Position numbers and translations under genes: made by a program. Positions 25,843 through 34,860 of a DNA stretch of 64,000 nt are shown in pieces; position 1 is the stretch's first letter, and every line of letters begins with the position of its first letter. Origin of the DNA: Rhodobacter sp. 24-YEA-8 (GTDB taxonomy: Bacteria; Pseudomonadota; Alphaproteobacteria; Rhodobacterales; Rhodobacteraceae). Below the pieces are notes generated by a model. The model saw only the letters and a list, made by a program, of their open reading frames with translations, was not told the origin of the DNA and ran no database searches. Where the stretch lies: NCBI RefSeq assembly GCF_900105075.1, contig NZ_FNSK01000002.1, forward strand, positions 467,001 to 531,000. The letters are read 5' to 3'.

Positions 25843-26111
25843 CTTGCCTCCGGCCGGTTCGCCCGATCATGCGCCGGGGCGGGCCCCCGTACAAGGGACC
25901 AGGAGGCTGACAGAGACGCAAATGGCTTTTTGCCGCCGTTCGGGAGTGCACCGGGGCAGGGGGGTGATGGCACGGCTCCGGCGGCAGGGCCGGTATCATG
26001 CCATGGAGTCGCCTGGTGCCGACATCTCCTAAAGGACTATATTGCAATCAATATTGACCATAAAGAACTATAGATATATCATATAGTATGTAATCAGAGA
26101 GGTGCTGCATA

Positions 26112-26363
26112 GTGAAGTATAAACTTGCCATAATCGGGTGCATGTTTGTTTCCGGATGCGTATCCAGTATGCCTGCTGAAAAGGACGCTGACCTGATCAG
26201 GATCTCTGTTGAAGCGCCTGCCAGGACTTCGTTCGAGCGTCTCGTGACTGCGGCCCAGCCGCTTGCAACGCAGGCTTGTGCGAAAGAGCAGAAGCAAGCT
26301 CAATGGGTTGTGGCGAAGGAAGTCTCGCCGACCAGAACCTCGCTCGCCTTTGCCTGCTGGTAA
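26112..26363 (+). CDS. Small lipoprotein of unknown function
   Basis: 83 residues beginning at a GTG with AGAGAGG about 9 nt upstream. The N-terminus KLAIIGCMFVSGC is a lipoprotein signal with Cys16 as the lipidated residue. The mature 67 residues have no family I recognise, but two Cys (in TQACAKEQ and FACW) could form a disulfide. The preceding 70 bp are AT-rich (around TATATCATATAGTATG), unlike neighbouring GC-rich DNA. A strong terminator follows. Confidence 0.7.
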   Translation: MKYKLAIIGCMFVSGCVSSMPAEKDADLIRISVEAPARTSFERLVTAAQPLATQACAKEQKQAQWVVAKEVSPTRTSLAFACW

Positions 26364-26441
26364 GCAAGAGATTATCCGGCAGATGTGGCGGCTGTGACAA
26401 CAGTCTGAGACCCCGCCTGACTGTCGCGGCTAAGGAAACCG

Positions 26442-26478
26442 AAAGCCCTGCCGACATCTGTGCGGCAGGGCTTTTTTT
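26442..26478 (+). terminator. Rho-independent terminator after the small lipoprotein gene
   Basis: AAAGCCCTGCCG-ACATCTG-TGCGGCAGGGCTTT followed by TTTTT. It also reads reasonably on the minus strand for transcripts leaving the receiver-like gene at 26545. Confidence 0.9.
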
Positions 26479-26544
26479 GGTGAGCTTTTCCCGGTGCCGC
26501 CTCCGACACGCCCTATGGAAGGGGGAGCGCCTGGCGCAGGGCGT

Positions 26545-27087
26545 TCAGCGGGATCTCTGGTAATAGTCGTTGTTCTGATACGCCGCCTGTACACCCAGCG
26601 TCAGGGCCGTATGCAGCAGCGGGGGTTTCAGCGTTACATCGCAGGCCATCATCCGCTCGCAGGTGAAGTCATGGGACCGGATTTCGCTTGAGACCAGCAC
26701 CAGAGGCAGCCTGGGTGTCGCCCGGCGTACCTGCATACAGAAATCAATCGTGCTCTCGGTGTCGCCAAGGTAATCGGAATCGACCAGCAGAAAATCAAGC
26801 TTCGGCGCATATTCCCGCAGCCAGTCGAGTGTCATGCCGTTCTCGGAAACCACCATGACCACCGCCCGCATCCGGTCCGACCAGTCGCTGAGATCGCGTG
26901 AGAGGGCGCCCATCTGCCCGCACATCAGGATCAGACCCTTGGGGCAGAGCGGTGCGTCGATCAGCGATGAGGTTTTCAGACTGTAAGCCACATTTGTTTC
27001 GGTCTCCGCAGCCGGAGGAACGCGCATAATCATCGCGCTCTCTGCGGGGCGAATGCTTGCCTGATGGCTTTTGGTCAGTCTCAGCAC
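26545..27087 (-). CDS. Receiver-like (pseudo-response-regulator) protein
   Basis: 180 residues starting at a GTG preceded by AAGGAGA. Residues about 70-170 resemble a receiver: LDFLLVDSDYLGDTES could provide the phospho-acceptor Asp, LPLVLVSSEIRS the Thr/Ser position and CDVTLKPPLL the conserved Lys with its cis-Pro. The N-terminal acid pocket is not evident, so phosphorylation is uncertain. It is at the end of the minus-strand Tad arm, 206 bp after tadG. An atypical receiver is also found in TadZ/CpaE, so a pilus-regulatory role is possible. Confidence 0.65.
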   Translation of the reverse strand: MLRLTKSHQASIRPAESAMIMRVPPAAETETNVAYSLKTSSLIDAPLCPKGLILMCGQMGALSRDLSDWSDRMRAVVMVVSENGMTLDWLREYAPKLDFLLVDSDYLGDTESTIDFCMQVRRATPRLPLVLVSSEIRSHDFTCERMMACDVTLKPPLLHTALTLGVQAAYQNNDYYQRSR

Positions 27088-27293
27088 GGGTCTCTCCTTA
27101 TGGACATAATCCGGCTCTTTTGAGTCTTTTGTGTCGAAAGTATGTATCCTTTGGCCATCTGTCTTTTTTGTGGCGGGTTCTTTTCGGATTGCGTCAAGAA
27201 TGTGGCGTCGTGGCGTGCAGCCAAAACGGCGGGCCGCCTGCGAGGGCTGCGCAGGCAGTCAAACGGATCGTTCTGGCTGGACGGCTCCAGGCG

Positions 27294-28958
27294 TTACCGG
27301 GCGAGAGCTGCGCCACAGGAATAGCTGTCGAGAATGAGATCCGCCTGCGCGACCCCTATTCCCAGCAGATCAAGCAGGCTCTGCAGGAATTCGTCGATGC
27401 CGAGCAATGCGAGAAACTCTCCAAGGCTGTTCACAAGAGCGCCGAGAATACCGAGCAGCAGAGAAAGAGTAAGGTTGACCAGCCCGAGCAGAGGACACAA
27501 CAGGAAGCCAAGCGGCCCGCCGCACTTGTTCACCTGGTCCTGCAGATCCTTTCTGACGCTCTCAAGGAAGCTGGCAGTATCCCTGAGCAGGCCGGAAAGC
27601 GTCAGCGGATTTCTGACGGGAACCGGTTTGCCAAGCTCGCTCAGCCGGATTGCCACCTGCTGCGTTCCGCCGCCGAGGCTGACCCTCTCCATATCCTTCG
27701 GGTCTACGCCAGCCCGGCTGTCCAGGAGGCCCACACGCAGGGCCAGTTCCGCAGGCGCAGTCTGGACCGAGAACACTGCCAGCTGGTCCGACGGCGCCTG
27801 AGCGCTGCAATTCAGACTGACCGGCACTGCCGTTGCCGTGGCAGCCGCAACATTCAGCGAGACCGTCAGGAGACCGGTTCCGCCGAAATCGAGCACATTT
27901 GCCAGGACCCGCGCGTCCACCTGCGCCACCGAAGCCTTTGGCGGCGGTGTGTCACCGACATAGCCAACGGCGATCACCGGCGGGCGGATCAGGCCAAGCG
28001 AGACCGAGATATTGACCAGTTTCCCAAGATTGACCGGCAGCTCGACACTCAGCCGCTGTTTCGGGTCTGCGGCCAGCCCGGCCATTGCCATCACAAGGTC
28101 AAAGACATTCAGTTTGATATCAGGAAGGATGTCACCAGCGTTCAGGCCCAGCAGGCCCGGAGACGCCCCTACGATCTGCCCGAGGGTCAAAGGCCCGGTC
28201 CCGACCTGGGTTGGATTAATGTCGATCTTCGCAAGCCCGCCGAGCGTCACCAGATGGTTCAGCAGGGCCAGGCGCCCGACCTGGAGATTGAGAACATCGT
28301 TGAAGCTGAACACATCAAGCCCGACCTCGGTTCCGGCAATCAGGCCGAGCAGGTTGTTCAGGCTGACTTTTGTGGTGGCGAGGCCCATATAGCCAAGCAC
28401 TTCGGTATTCAGCCCGAGGCCCAATGGCCCCAGCACCCGCCCGAGGATTGCACGGTCCGTGTGCAAAGACAGGAGCCGGTTGCGCAATGTGAAAGCGACG
28501 ACCCCGCGCTGCACCCCGATCGCCGCGCGTCTGATGACGATATTCTCGTCGCTTAAGATCGGTGACAACAGAAACGGGCGAAACCGTGAGGGCACAACAA
28601 CCTGAACCGCGCTGGCAAATTCCGGCCGCGCCTGATTTGGCGCCCGCGTAAAGACGCCGCTGACCGGATCATAGCGTCCGATCCGGATATCGGCATCGGC
28701 AAGGGTGATCTGCCCGAATTTGTCATTGCGCAAAACAACCTCCCGCGCGGCCTGGCGGGTTGCCACCGGATCCGGGAGATAGCGCGACGCACTGAGTGCG
28801 GCGAGGTCAGCCTGAGACTGGGTAAACCTTTTCTGCGCGTTCAGAAGCGAAACATCGGTCGCAGCCCCACCGATGAGCATCAGGAGAGGCATCAGAAGGA
28901 CAAAAAGAATCGAAATTGCGCCGGAGGCGTCTTTGAGAAACCGTTTCAGCGTAGTCAT
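27294..28958 (-). CDS. tadG: TadG-like pilus assembly protein
   Basis: 554 residues. The N-terminus FLKDASGAISILFVLLMPLL is a pseudopilin-like membrane helix, and the next segment (GGAATDVSLLNAQKRFTQSQ, then ADLAALSASRYL) is the TadG/DUF2134 hallmark. The large C-terminal part is rich in Leu/Gly (LLGLVNLTLSLLLGILGALV) with a Cys pair (CGGPLGFLLC). There is no obvious von Willebrand MIDAS motif. TadG is an envelope component of Tad (Flp) pili. The ATG at 28958 is preferred over an upstream TTG. It lies 133 bp after the histidine kinase, behind a palindrome. Confidence 0.82.
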   Translation of the reverse strand: MTTLKRFLKDASGAISILFVLLMPLLMLIGGAATDVSLLNAQKRFTQSQADLAALSASRYLPDPVATRQAAREVVLRNDKFGQITLADADIRIGRYDPVSGVFTRAPNQARPEFASAVQVVVPSRFRPFLLSPILSDENIVIRRAAIGVQRGVVAFTLRNRLLSLHTDRAILGRVLGPLGLGLNTEVLGYMGLATTKVSLNNLLGLIAGTEVGLDVFSFNDVLNLQVGRLALLNHLVTLGGLAKIDINPTQVGTGPLTLGQIVGASPGLLGLNAGDILPDIKLNVFDLVMAMAGLAADPKQRLSVELPVNLGKLVNISVSLGLIRPPVIAVGYVGDTPPPKASVAQVDARVLANVLDFGGTGLLTVSLNVAAATATAVPVSLNCSAQAPSDQLAVFSVQTAPAELALRVGLLDSRAGVDPKDMERVSLGGGTQQVAIRLSELGKPVPVRNPLTLSGLLRDTASFLESVRKDLQDQVNKCGGPLGFLLCPLLGLVNLTLSLLLGILGALVNSLGEFLALLGIDEFLQSLLDLLGIGVAQADLILDSYSCGAALAR

Positions 28959-28999
28959 CGCGTAAACCAAGAAATCTACGCCCCCGAATGAGTACTAGT

Positions 29000-29026
29000 C
29001 TTAAGGTTGCAGAATGCAACCTTAAG
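29000..29026. promoter_or_regulatory. 27-bp perfect palindrome upstream of tadG
   Basis: CTTAAGGTTGCA-GAA-TGCAACCTTAAG: perfect 12-bp arms and a 3-nt spacer, 42 nt before the tadG start codon. No U-run follows on the minus strand, so it is more likely an operator or an mRNA hairpin than a terminator. Confidence 0.65.
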
Positions 29027-29091
29027 TTTGCATGTTCCTGGAAAAAGCTGCGTTTGCGGCTTTGCAATCGGCTGACCAGCCTGGGGTCAGG

Positions 29092-31581
29092 TCATATCCC
29101 CGCCCTGGCCACATCTCCGAAAAACTCATCGGCGAGGCTTTTGAGCTGGCCGAAGCTGAGAGGCTTCTCAAGCGCATAATTGGCGCCTGCCTCTTCCAGA
29201 TCGCGGCATTCCGACCCAAGCGTCGAGGCGGTGATGCCAATGATCGGCATGGTCTTTTCGGTCTGCCGTATTTCGCGCACCAGCTCGCTTCCGATCAGGC
29301 CGGGCAGCAACTGGTCGACGACCACCATGTCGTATTTGTTTTCGCGGAACAGCTTCAGCCCGGCATCACCGCTTTCCGCCCAGTCAACCTGCCTGAACAG
29401 CTTGCGCAATCTGGTTACGGTGATTTCGCCGACCAGCTTGTTGTCCTCGACCAGAAGGACGCTGCGATCCTCGTAGAGCGGAGTGATGTCGTTCATCGAT
29501 ATTACCTTTTGCTCCGGCTGTACCAGTTGGCGCGCTATCCGGGCCGGATGTGTCAGAACAAACCGGCTGCCATTGCCGTCATCGTTAAGGGTCAGATCTC
29601 CGCCCATCAGGCGGATCGCTTTACGGGCGGTATAAAGCCCGAGACCGGGCCGTTCGTCAGGATTGTCCGCACTGGATTCAAAGGGCTCGAAAATCGTCTC
29701 ACGCCGGTCGGGTTCAACCCCGATACCGTCATCCGCAACCTGCCAGGTGACGATACGCTCGTCTTCGGTCCCCCTGGTCACGAAGGCGTCGATCATTACT
29801 TCCCGGCCGCGGGAGTGGATGATCGCATTATGGGCCAGTTTTGACAATGCGATGAAGACCCGGTTGTGATCGCTTTGCAAAAGGGTGTCGCTGTCCTTCC
29901 CGGCGGTGAAGGTCAGATTGATCCCATTGCTGACCGCAACCGTTGAGAAGATGTCGAGAACCTGCTGCGCCATCTCACGTATGGTAAAGCCGGTATTGGC
30001 GATATGGCCGGCGCCGGTACCACTGCCCGCCCGAAGATCATCAAGAATTGCGATGATCCGGTCCAGGGTTCTTTCGTAACCCGCCCCGATATCCTCCCAG
30101 TCGGTGCCGGATTTGAGCTCTTCGCCCAGCATGGAGAGGATGGCGATCGGGGTGCGCAATTCATGCGAGGCGATGGAGAGCAGGCGCTCTTCGCGCAGGA
30201 TCGCCTCCCCGAGCAGCTGTTCGTAACGGGCAAGCCGGTCGGAGAGATCTTTCTCGCGCTCCTGGCTGACCAGTGCAAGCCAGGCTTCGGGGGGAGATTT
30301 GCTCAGCACATGTGCTTCGAATGTCATGAGCCGGGGCGAGGTGTTCTTCTCGGGGTCTTTGCCGCCACGGGTCAGCTGGATCCTGACGGGTGGGGCCGGT
30401 CGCTTGCTGTCGCTGCGCAGCAACTGGACCAGGTCGATCAGGCCCGAGAAATCCGAACCCGAAAAGGCCTCGTCGAACCGCACCAGTTCCCCATAGCCAA
30501 GGCTTTCGCCGCTGCCCCCTGCAAAGCGCAGCGTGCGGTCGTCAAGATTGACGCGGACGATCCAGGACTGGGCCGCCTTGTGGAACTGCCGGGTGACAGC
30601 CACCGGAGGCAGGCCTGCATTGCCCACGGGATCATTGCCCCCGGCTGTTGGCTGGCCGATGCTGAAAAGGACCGCGATCAGCAGGACGAGAAACACGGAT
30701 TGCAGAACCGGGCCTCCAACCGTTTGCGAGGCGTTGAAAGCCAGGGTTGCCGCCGTCAGAAGGATGCCGGCCCAGAGCAAGAGGGCAGGGCGGCGGAACA
30801 GGACCACACTTGCCAGCGTTGCGGTGAGAAGCACCGTCCCGACCCCTCCGACCTGACCGTAAGGTGCGAGTTCGGGCAGCGCCATGACAAAGGCAAGCGC
30901 GGCAAGGGCGCTCAGAAAAGCCAGCACCACCATGAGTGGCGCCGGGCGGGTGTCGGAATCGGTTTCGCGCAGAACCTCCATCCCCTGCAGGGCCAGCGCC
31001 GCAGCGGTCAGCGCGTAAAGCGCGTCAACAAAGGCCCCCGACACCGAGGCGAGCCGTGGAAGTTCGCCGGCGATGAGCGGGCGCAAGGATGTGGCCAGCA
31101 GGAAGCAGCAGGCCAGAACCAGCGCTGTCGCTGTCAGATGCACCGGGTTGCGAAGCGCAAGGCTGAAACTGCTGAGGCGGCTTGGTATCAGCGGCCAGGC
31201 CGATCGGCTGATCAGAACTGCCCCGATGCCGGAAACCCAGAAGAATATGGCAGTGAGGGTATCGGCGGTGGAATAGGCCGATGCATTGGCGAAACCGAGC
31301 CATGGCACAAGCGGCATTCCCGGCAAAAGGATCAGGCCGATAAAGGATGCAAGGATCGTCGGGACCCCGATCACCCGACCATGTCCCGCGAAAAGCCCGG
31401 CCAGAACAAAATGCACGATGGTTGACCAGACCATGACGCTGGTCAGCAACAGATCCGGGACCGCAAGCATGGGGCGCCCGCCCAATACAAGCTGGGCCCC
31501 AAGACATGGCGTCAGGACCAGGCAGAGTGCGGAGACCCAGCGGAATTTGTGGCGGCTGATTTGCGATGTCGAAATTGGCAT
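29092..31581 (-). CDS. Membrane hybrid histidine kinase inside the Tad operon
   Basis: 829 residues. About nine membrane segments occupy residues 1-310 and a PAS-like region residues about 325-440. The dimerisation domain has LLSIASHELRTPIAILSML with the phosphorylated His. The ATPase domain has KLAHNAIIHS (N box), VADDGIGVEP and RPGLGLYTARKAIRLMGGDL. A C-terminal receiver (SVLLVEDNKLVGEI, MVVVDQLLPG, GITAS, LEKPLS) completes the hybrid. No DNA-binding output is fused. It starts 24 bp after tadC, so it is co-transcribed with pilus genes. Confidence 0.92.
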   Translation of the reverse strand: MPISTSQISRHKFRWVSALCLVLTPCLGAQLVLGGRPMLAVPDLLLTSVMVWSTIVHFVLAGLFAGHGRVIGVPTILASFIGLILLPGMPLVPWLGFANASAYSTADTLTAIFFWVSGIGAVLISRSAWPLIPSRLSSFSLALRNPVHLTATALVLACCFLLATSLRPLIAGELPRLASVSGAFVDALYALTAAALALQGMEVLRETDSDTRPAPLMVVLAFLSALAALAFVMALPELAPYGQVGGVGTVLLTATLASVVLFRRPALLLWAGILLTAATLAFNASQTVGGPVLQSVFLVLLIAVLFSIGQPTAGGNDPVGNAGLPPVAVTRQFHKAAQSWIVRVNLDDRTLRFAGGSGESLGYGELVRFDEAFSGSDFSGLIDLVQLLRSDSKRPAPPVRIQLTRGGKDPEKNTSPRLMTFEAHVLSKSPPEAWLALVSQEREKDLSDRLARYEQLLGEAILREERLLSIASHELRTPIAILSMLGEELKSGTDWEDIGAGYERTLDRIIAILDDLRAGSGTGAGHIANTGFTIREMAQQVLDIFSTVAVSNGINLTFTAGKDSDTLLQSDHNRVFIALSKLAHNAIIHSRGREVMIDAFVTRGTEDERIVTWQVADDGIGVEPDRRETIFEPFESSADNPDERPGLGLYTARKAIRLMGGDLTLNDDGNGSRFVLTHPARIARQLVQPEQKVISMNDITPLYEDRSVLLVEDNKLVGEITVTRLRKLFRQVDWAESGDAGLKLFRENKYDMVVVDQLLPGLIGSELVREIRQTEKTMPIIGITASTLGSECRDLEEAGANYALEKPLSFGQLKSLADEFFGDVARAGI

Positions 31582-31605
31582 TTATGTCAGGGTCCGCAGT
31601 CCATG

Positions 31606-32469
31606 TCAGAATGAAGAGACGATCCGGTATATGGCCGGGGCAAGCAGCAGGATCAAAAGGGGTGGTACGGTAAACATCATCGTTCCGAGCGTCATCTTGG
31701 TCGGCAGCACATTGGCACGTTCTTCAATTTTTCGGACGCGCTGGTCGCGGAGATCTGCGCTGAACACGCGCAGGGTCTGGGCGACCGGCGTGCCCATGTT
31801 CGAGGATTGCAGAATGATATTGGCGAGCTGTCGCAGATCCTGATTGCCGGTCTCATAGACCAGTTTCATCCAGGCTTCATGGCGGTCCGCCCCTGCGGCC
31901 AGTGCTTCGGTCAGGTTGACAAGCCCGGCGGACAGGTCCGGATGGACAGGGGCGAGTTCCTCTGCGACGCGCATAACCGCGACATCGGTGGATTGCCCTG
32001 CCTCGACACAGATAAGCATGAAATCCAGGGCATCCGGCAGCGCGATTTCGATCCGTTTCAGCCAGGCGTTTCGTCGTCTGTCAACGATCATTACGGGAAT
32101 GAAATAGCCCAGCACCGCCATAATCAGCTGAAAGCCCAGTTGTGGCAGCGGATCCAGATCCTGCAACTGCGGCAGCACACGCAGCAGGATCACCGAAAGG
32201 ATCAGGGCGACAATCGCGAAACCGACCTTGGCGTAAAGAAACCAGCGCATGGCTTTCGGATGACGAAAGCCTGCCTGGAACAACTGTCTGCGCAGTTCGG
32301 AATTGTCGGATTCCGCCTCGGACATGACAAGGGGCATATCCGGAACAGACTTCGCCGGTGCCGCAGGAGGGGTCGCGGGGGCACGCTGCAGCATCAGCAG
32401 GGCCATTGCGAACATCAGGGCGCAGCCGATGAAGCATCCCAACAGGATCCAGGAGCTGATAGCGATCAT
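31606..32469 (-). CDS. tadC: Tad pilus inner membrane protein TadC
   Basis: 287 residues of the GspF/TadC type: an N-terminal anchor, one segment after residue 80, and a cytoplasmic GspF domain with EIALPDALDFMLICVEAGQS, then the conserved RVAEELAPVHPDLSAGL and ILQSSNMGTPVAQTLRVFS, and C-terminal hydrophobic segments. With TadB it forms the platform for the CpaF ATPase. It lies 31 bp after tadB. Confidence 0.92.
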   Translation of the reverse strand: MIAISSWILLGCFIGCALMFAMALLMLQRAPATPPAAPAKSVPDMPLVMSEAESDNSELRRQLFQAGFRHPKAMRWFLYAKVGFAIVALILSVILLRVLPQLQDLDPLPQLGFQLIMAVLGYFIPVMIVDRRRNAWLKRIEIALPDALDFMLICVEAGQSTDVAVMRVAEELAPVHPDLSAGLVNLTEALAAGADRHEAWMKLVYETGNQDLRQLANIILQSSNMGTPVAQTLRVFSADLRDQRVRKIEERANVLPTKMTLGTMMFTVPPLLILLLAPAIYRIVSSF

Positions 32470-32500
32470 TCGATGCCCTCTGTCATATCAGTCCCCCGCC

Positions 32501-33466
32501 TTATTCGATTTTCACGAGCCAGCGCATGAACATCATGTTCATGAACAACAGGCCGGCGACGACGCAGAGCATCGGAATGAAGAAGGGCTTGTCAGAGATC
32601 TCGGCGAAATAGTCAGGGTTGATCGCCAGCAGCATCACCGTGGCGCCGATCGGGAAGAAAGACAGAAAGCGCCCCGACCATTTTGCTTCGGCGGTAATCG
32701 AGCGTACCTTGCGCTGCAACTGTTGCCGGCCCCGCGCGATGGCGCAAAGACGTTCAAGCACTTCGGCCAGATTGCCACCTGTCGAGGATTGCAGGGCCAC
32801 CGCGGCGGCCAGAAACCGCAGGCTCTGGTTTCTGCAGCGATCTGCCATTTCACGCAAAGCGCTCACCGGTTCCTGGCCATAACTGATCCGGCGCGAGGTC
32901 TCGCCAAATTCCTCGGCCAGCGGGCCGATCAGCTCCTGCCCGACGGCATGGAGCGCCGAGCTGACCGGCAGACCGACCCGGAGCGAGCGCACGATCATAT
33001 CGAGTGCCTCGGGCACACCTTCCTCAATGCGGAGCAATCGCCTGGTGCTGCGCATCTTCATCCAGAAATACCATATGATCGCTGACAGCAGCAGCCCGGT
33101 CACCGCGCCGATCAGGATATTAATATCCAGAAGCGCATTGAACAAAATCATGACCAGTGTCGTTATGGTCAGCGTCAGCACCAGAGCAATACGCCGCATT
33201 TCGGCGGTGAAGGCCGCCATATTGAGGTCGTCCCATTTTCCGGGCAGCAGATGACGCCACCAGGATGGCGGCCCGTCGCGGCGCAGCGTCACCTGATCCG
33301 GGGAGGGCGCATCCCCGTCGGTCGCTGGCCGGCCTGAAAAGCGCGCGATGACGGCTTGCAGAAAGGCGCGGCGGTGCAGCACGCGGCTATAGCAAATTGC
33401 AACGACAATCAGGCCCAGCCCTGCTCCGACCAAAAGCGAAAAAATGAGAGCAAGGCTCATGGTCAC
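32501..33466 (-). CDS. tadB: Tad pilus inner membrane protein TadB
   Basis: 321 residues with an N-terminal membrane segment, a pair near residue 100-140 and a GspF domain (RIEEGVPEALDMIVRSLRVG, VSSALHAVGQEL, VALQSSTGGNLAEVLERLCA). The C-terminus is hydrophobic. Its ATG overlaps the cpaF stop codon (ATGA), indicating coupling. Confidence 0.92.
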   Translation of the reverse strand: MTMSLALIFSLLVGAGLGLIVVAICYSRVLHRRAFLQAVIARFSGRPATDGDAPSPDQVTLRRDGPPSWWRHLLPGKWDDLNMAAFTAEMRRIALVLTLTITTLVMILFNALLDINILIGAVTGLLLSAIIWYFWMKMRSTRRLLRIEEGVPEALDMIVRSLRVGLPVSSALHAVGQELIGPLAEEFGETSRRISYGQEPVSALREMADRCRNQSLRFLAAAVALQSSTGGNLAEVLERLCAIARGRQQLQRKVRSITAEAKWSGRFLSFFPIGATVMLLAINPDYFAEISDKPFFIPMLCVVAGLLFMNMMFMRWLVKIE

Positions 33467-34860
33467 GCCCCGTAAAGGTCGGGAGGCAGGGTGATCCCCC
33501 AGCGGCGGAAGCGGTCGGACGAATCCGAGCGTACCCCGGTTGCGGCGAAATGCCCTTCGACACGGCCATCGGGGGTCACGCCGCTATGTTCGAAATAGAA
33601 CAGTTCCTGCATGGTGAGGACATCACCTTCGCAGCCCGTCACTTCGGTGATCGAGGTCACTTTGCGGCTGCCATCCTGCAGACGGTTGACCTGCACGATC
33701 AGGTTGACCGCGCTGGCGACCTGGCGGCGCAAAGCCGCCAGCGGGATCTCGATCCCGGCCATGGCAACCATGTTTTCCAGCCGGCTGGTGGCGTCGCGCG
33801 CCGAATTGGCATGGATTGTCGTCATCGAACCGTCATGCCCGGTATTCATGGCCTGCAGCATATCGATCACCTCGTCGCCGCGGGTCTCGCCGACGATAAT
33901 CCGGTCGGGGCGCATCCTGAGGGCGTTGCGCAGACAGTCCCGCTGGGTGACGGCGCCTTTGCCTTCGATATTGGGCGGGCGGCTTTCCATCCGGCCGACA
34001 TGTTTTTGCTGAAGCTGCAATTCGGCGGTATCTTCGACCGTGATGATGCGCTCGCGCTTGCCGATATAGGCAGAAAGCGCATTCATCAGCGTCGTCTTGC
34101 CTGAGCCGGTCCCGCCCGAGATCACGATATTCAGCCGGCAGGCAACAGCGGCGCGCAGATAGATCGCCATCTTCTCGCTCATCGCGCCCAGAAAGGTCAG
34201 CTGTTCGAGGCTGAGCTTGTCTTTGCGGAATTTCCGGATGGAAACCAGCGTGCCATCAAGCGCGATAGGGTAAATCACGGCATTGAGACGTGAGCCATCC
34301 TGAAGCCGGGCATCGACATAAGGGGTCGATTCGTCCAGCCGGCGCCCGACCATGCCGACGATCTTTTGCAGGATGCGGCGCAGATGGGCCTCGTCCTGGA
34401 ATTGCACATCGGTCAGTTCAAGAAGCCCGCCCTGTTCGATGAAAACCTGCTCGGGTCCATTGATGAGAATATCAGAAACGGATTCTTCATTGAGCAGGAT
34501 TTCCAGCGGCCCCAGCCCCATGACTTCATAATAAAGGTCATTGACCAGGCTGTCGCGGTCGGACCGGCTCACCGCAACACTTTGCGACGGGATGACCGCT
34601 TTCAGAACCGCGGCAATCTCGGCTTTGATATCGGCCTCCGAGGCCTGCACCAAAGCGGAAAGGTTAAGAACCTCCAGCAATTGCTGATGGGCCTGCTGCC
34701 GGATCTCGGTCAGCTTGCGCCGGCGCTGGCGTGCGGCCTGGTTCTCTGCCGAGGGGACTTCTGCCGGCAGCGCGGCTTCTGGCTGAAAATGGCTGAGCGG
34801 GTTTTCCTGGGGAACCTCGTTTTGCTCTGCAAGTCTGCTGTCGCGAAATTTACGAAACAT
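33463..34860 (-). CDS. cpaF: Tad pilus assembly ATPase CpaF/TadA
   Basis: 465 residues of the GspE/CpaF secretion ATPase family. Walker A is [17 protein letters not shown], the Asp box is [13 protein letters not shown], Walker B is [20 protein letters not shown], and the His box is [16 protein letters not shown]. The N-terminal part ([20 protein letters not shown]) is the helical CpaF N-domain. It powers pilus assembly and probably retraction. Its start touches the cpaE stop. Confidence 0.95.
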   Translation of the reverse strand: MFRKFRDSRLAEQNEVPQENPLSHFQPEAALPAEVPSAENQAARQRRRKLTEIRQQAHQQLLEVLNLSALVQASEADIKAEIAAVLKAVIPSQSVAVSRSDRDSLVNDLYYEVMGLGPLEILLNEESVSDILINGPEQVFIEQGGLLELTDVQFQDEAHLRRILQKIVGMVGRRLDESTPYVDARLQDGSRLNAVIYPIALDGTLVSIRKFRKDKLSLEQLTFLGAMSEKMAIYLRAAVACRLNIVISGGTGSGKTTLMNALSAYIGKRERIITVEDTAELQLQQKHVGRMESRPPNIEGKGAVTQRDCLRNALRMRPDRIIVGETRGDEVIDMLQAMNTGHDGSMTTIHANSARDATSRLENMVAMAGIEIPLAALRRQVASAVNLIVQVNRLQDGSRKVTSITEVTGCEGDVLTMQELFYFEHSGVTPDGRVEGHFAATGVRSDSSDRFRRWGITLPPDLYGA

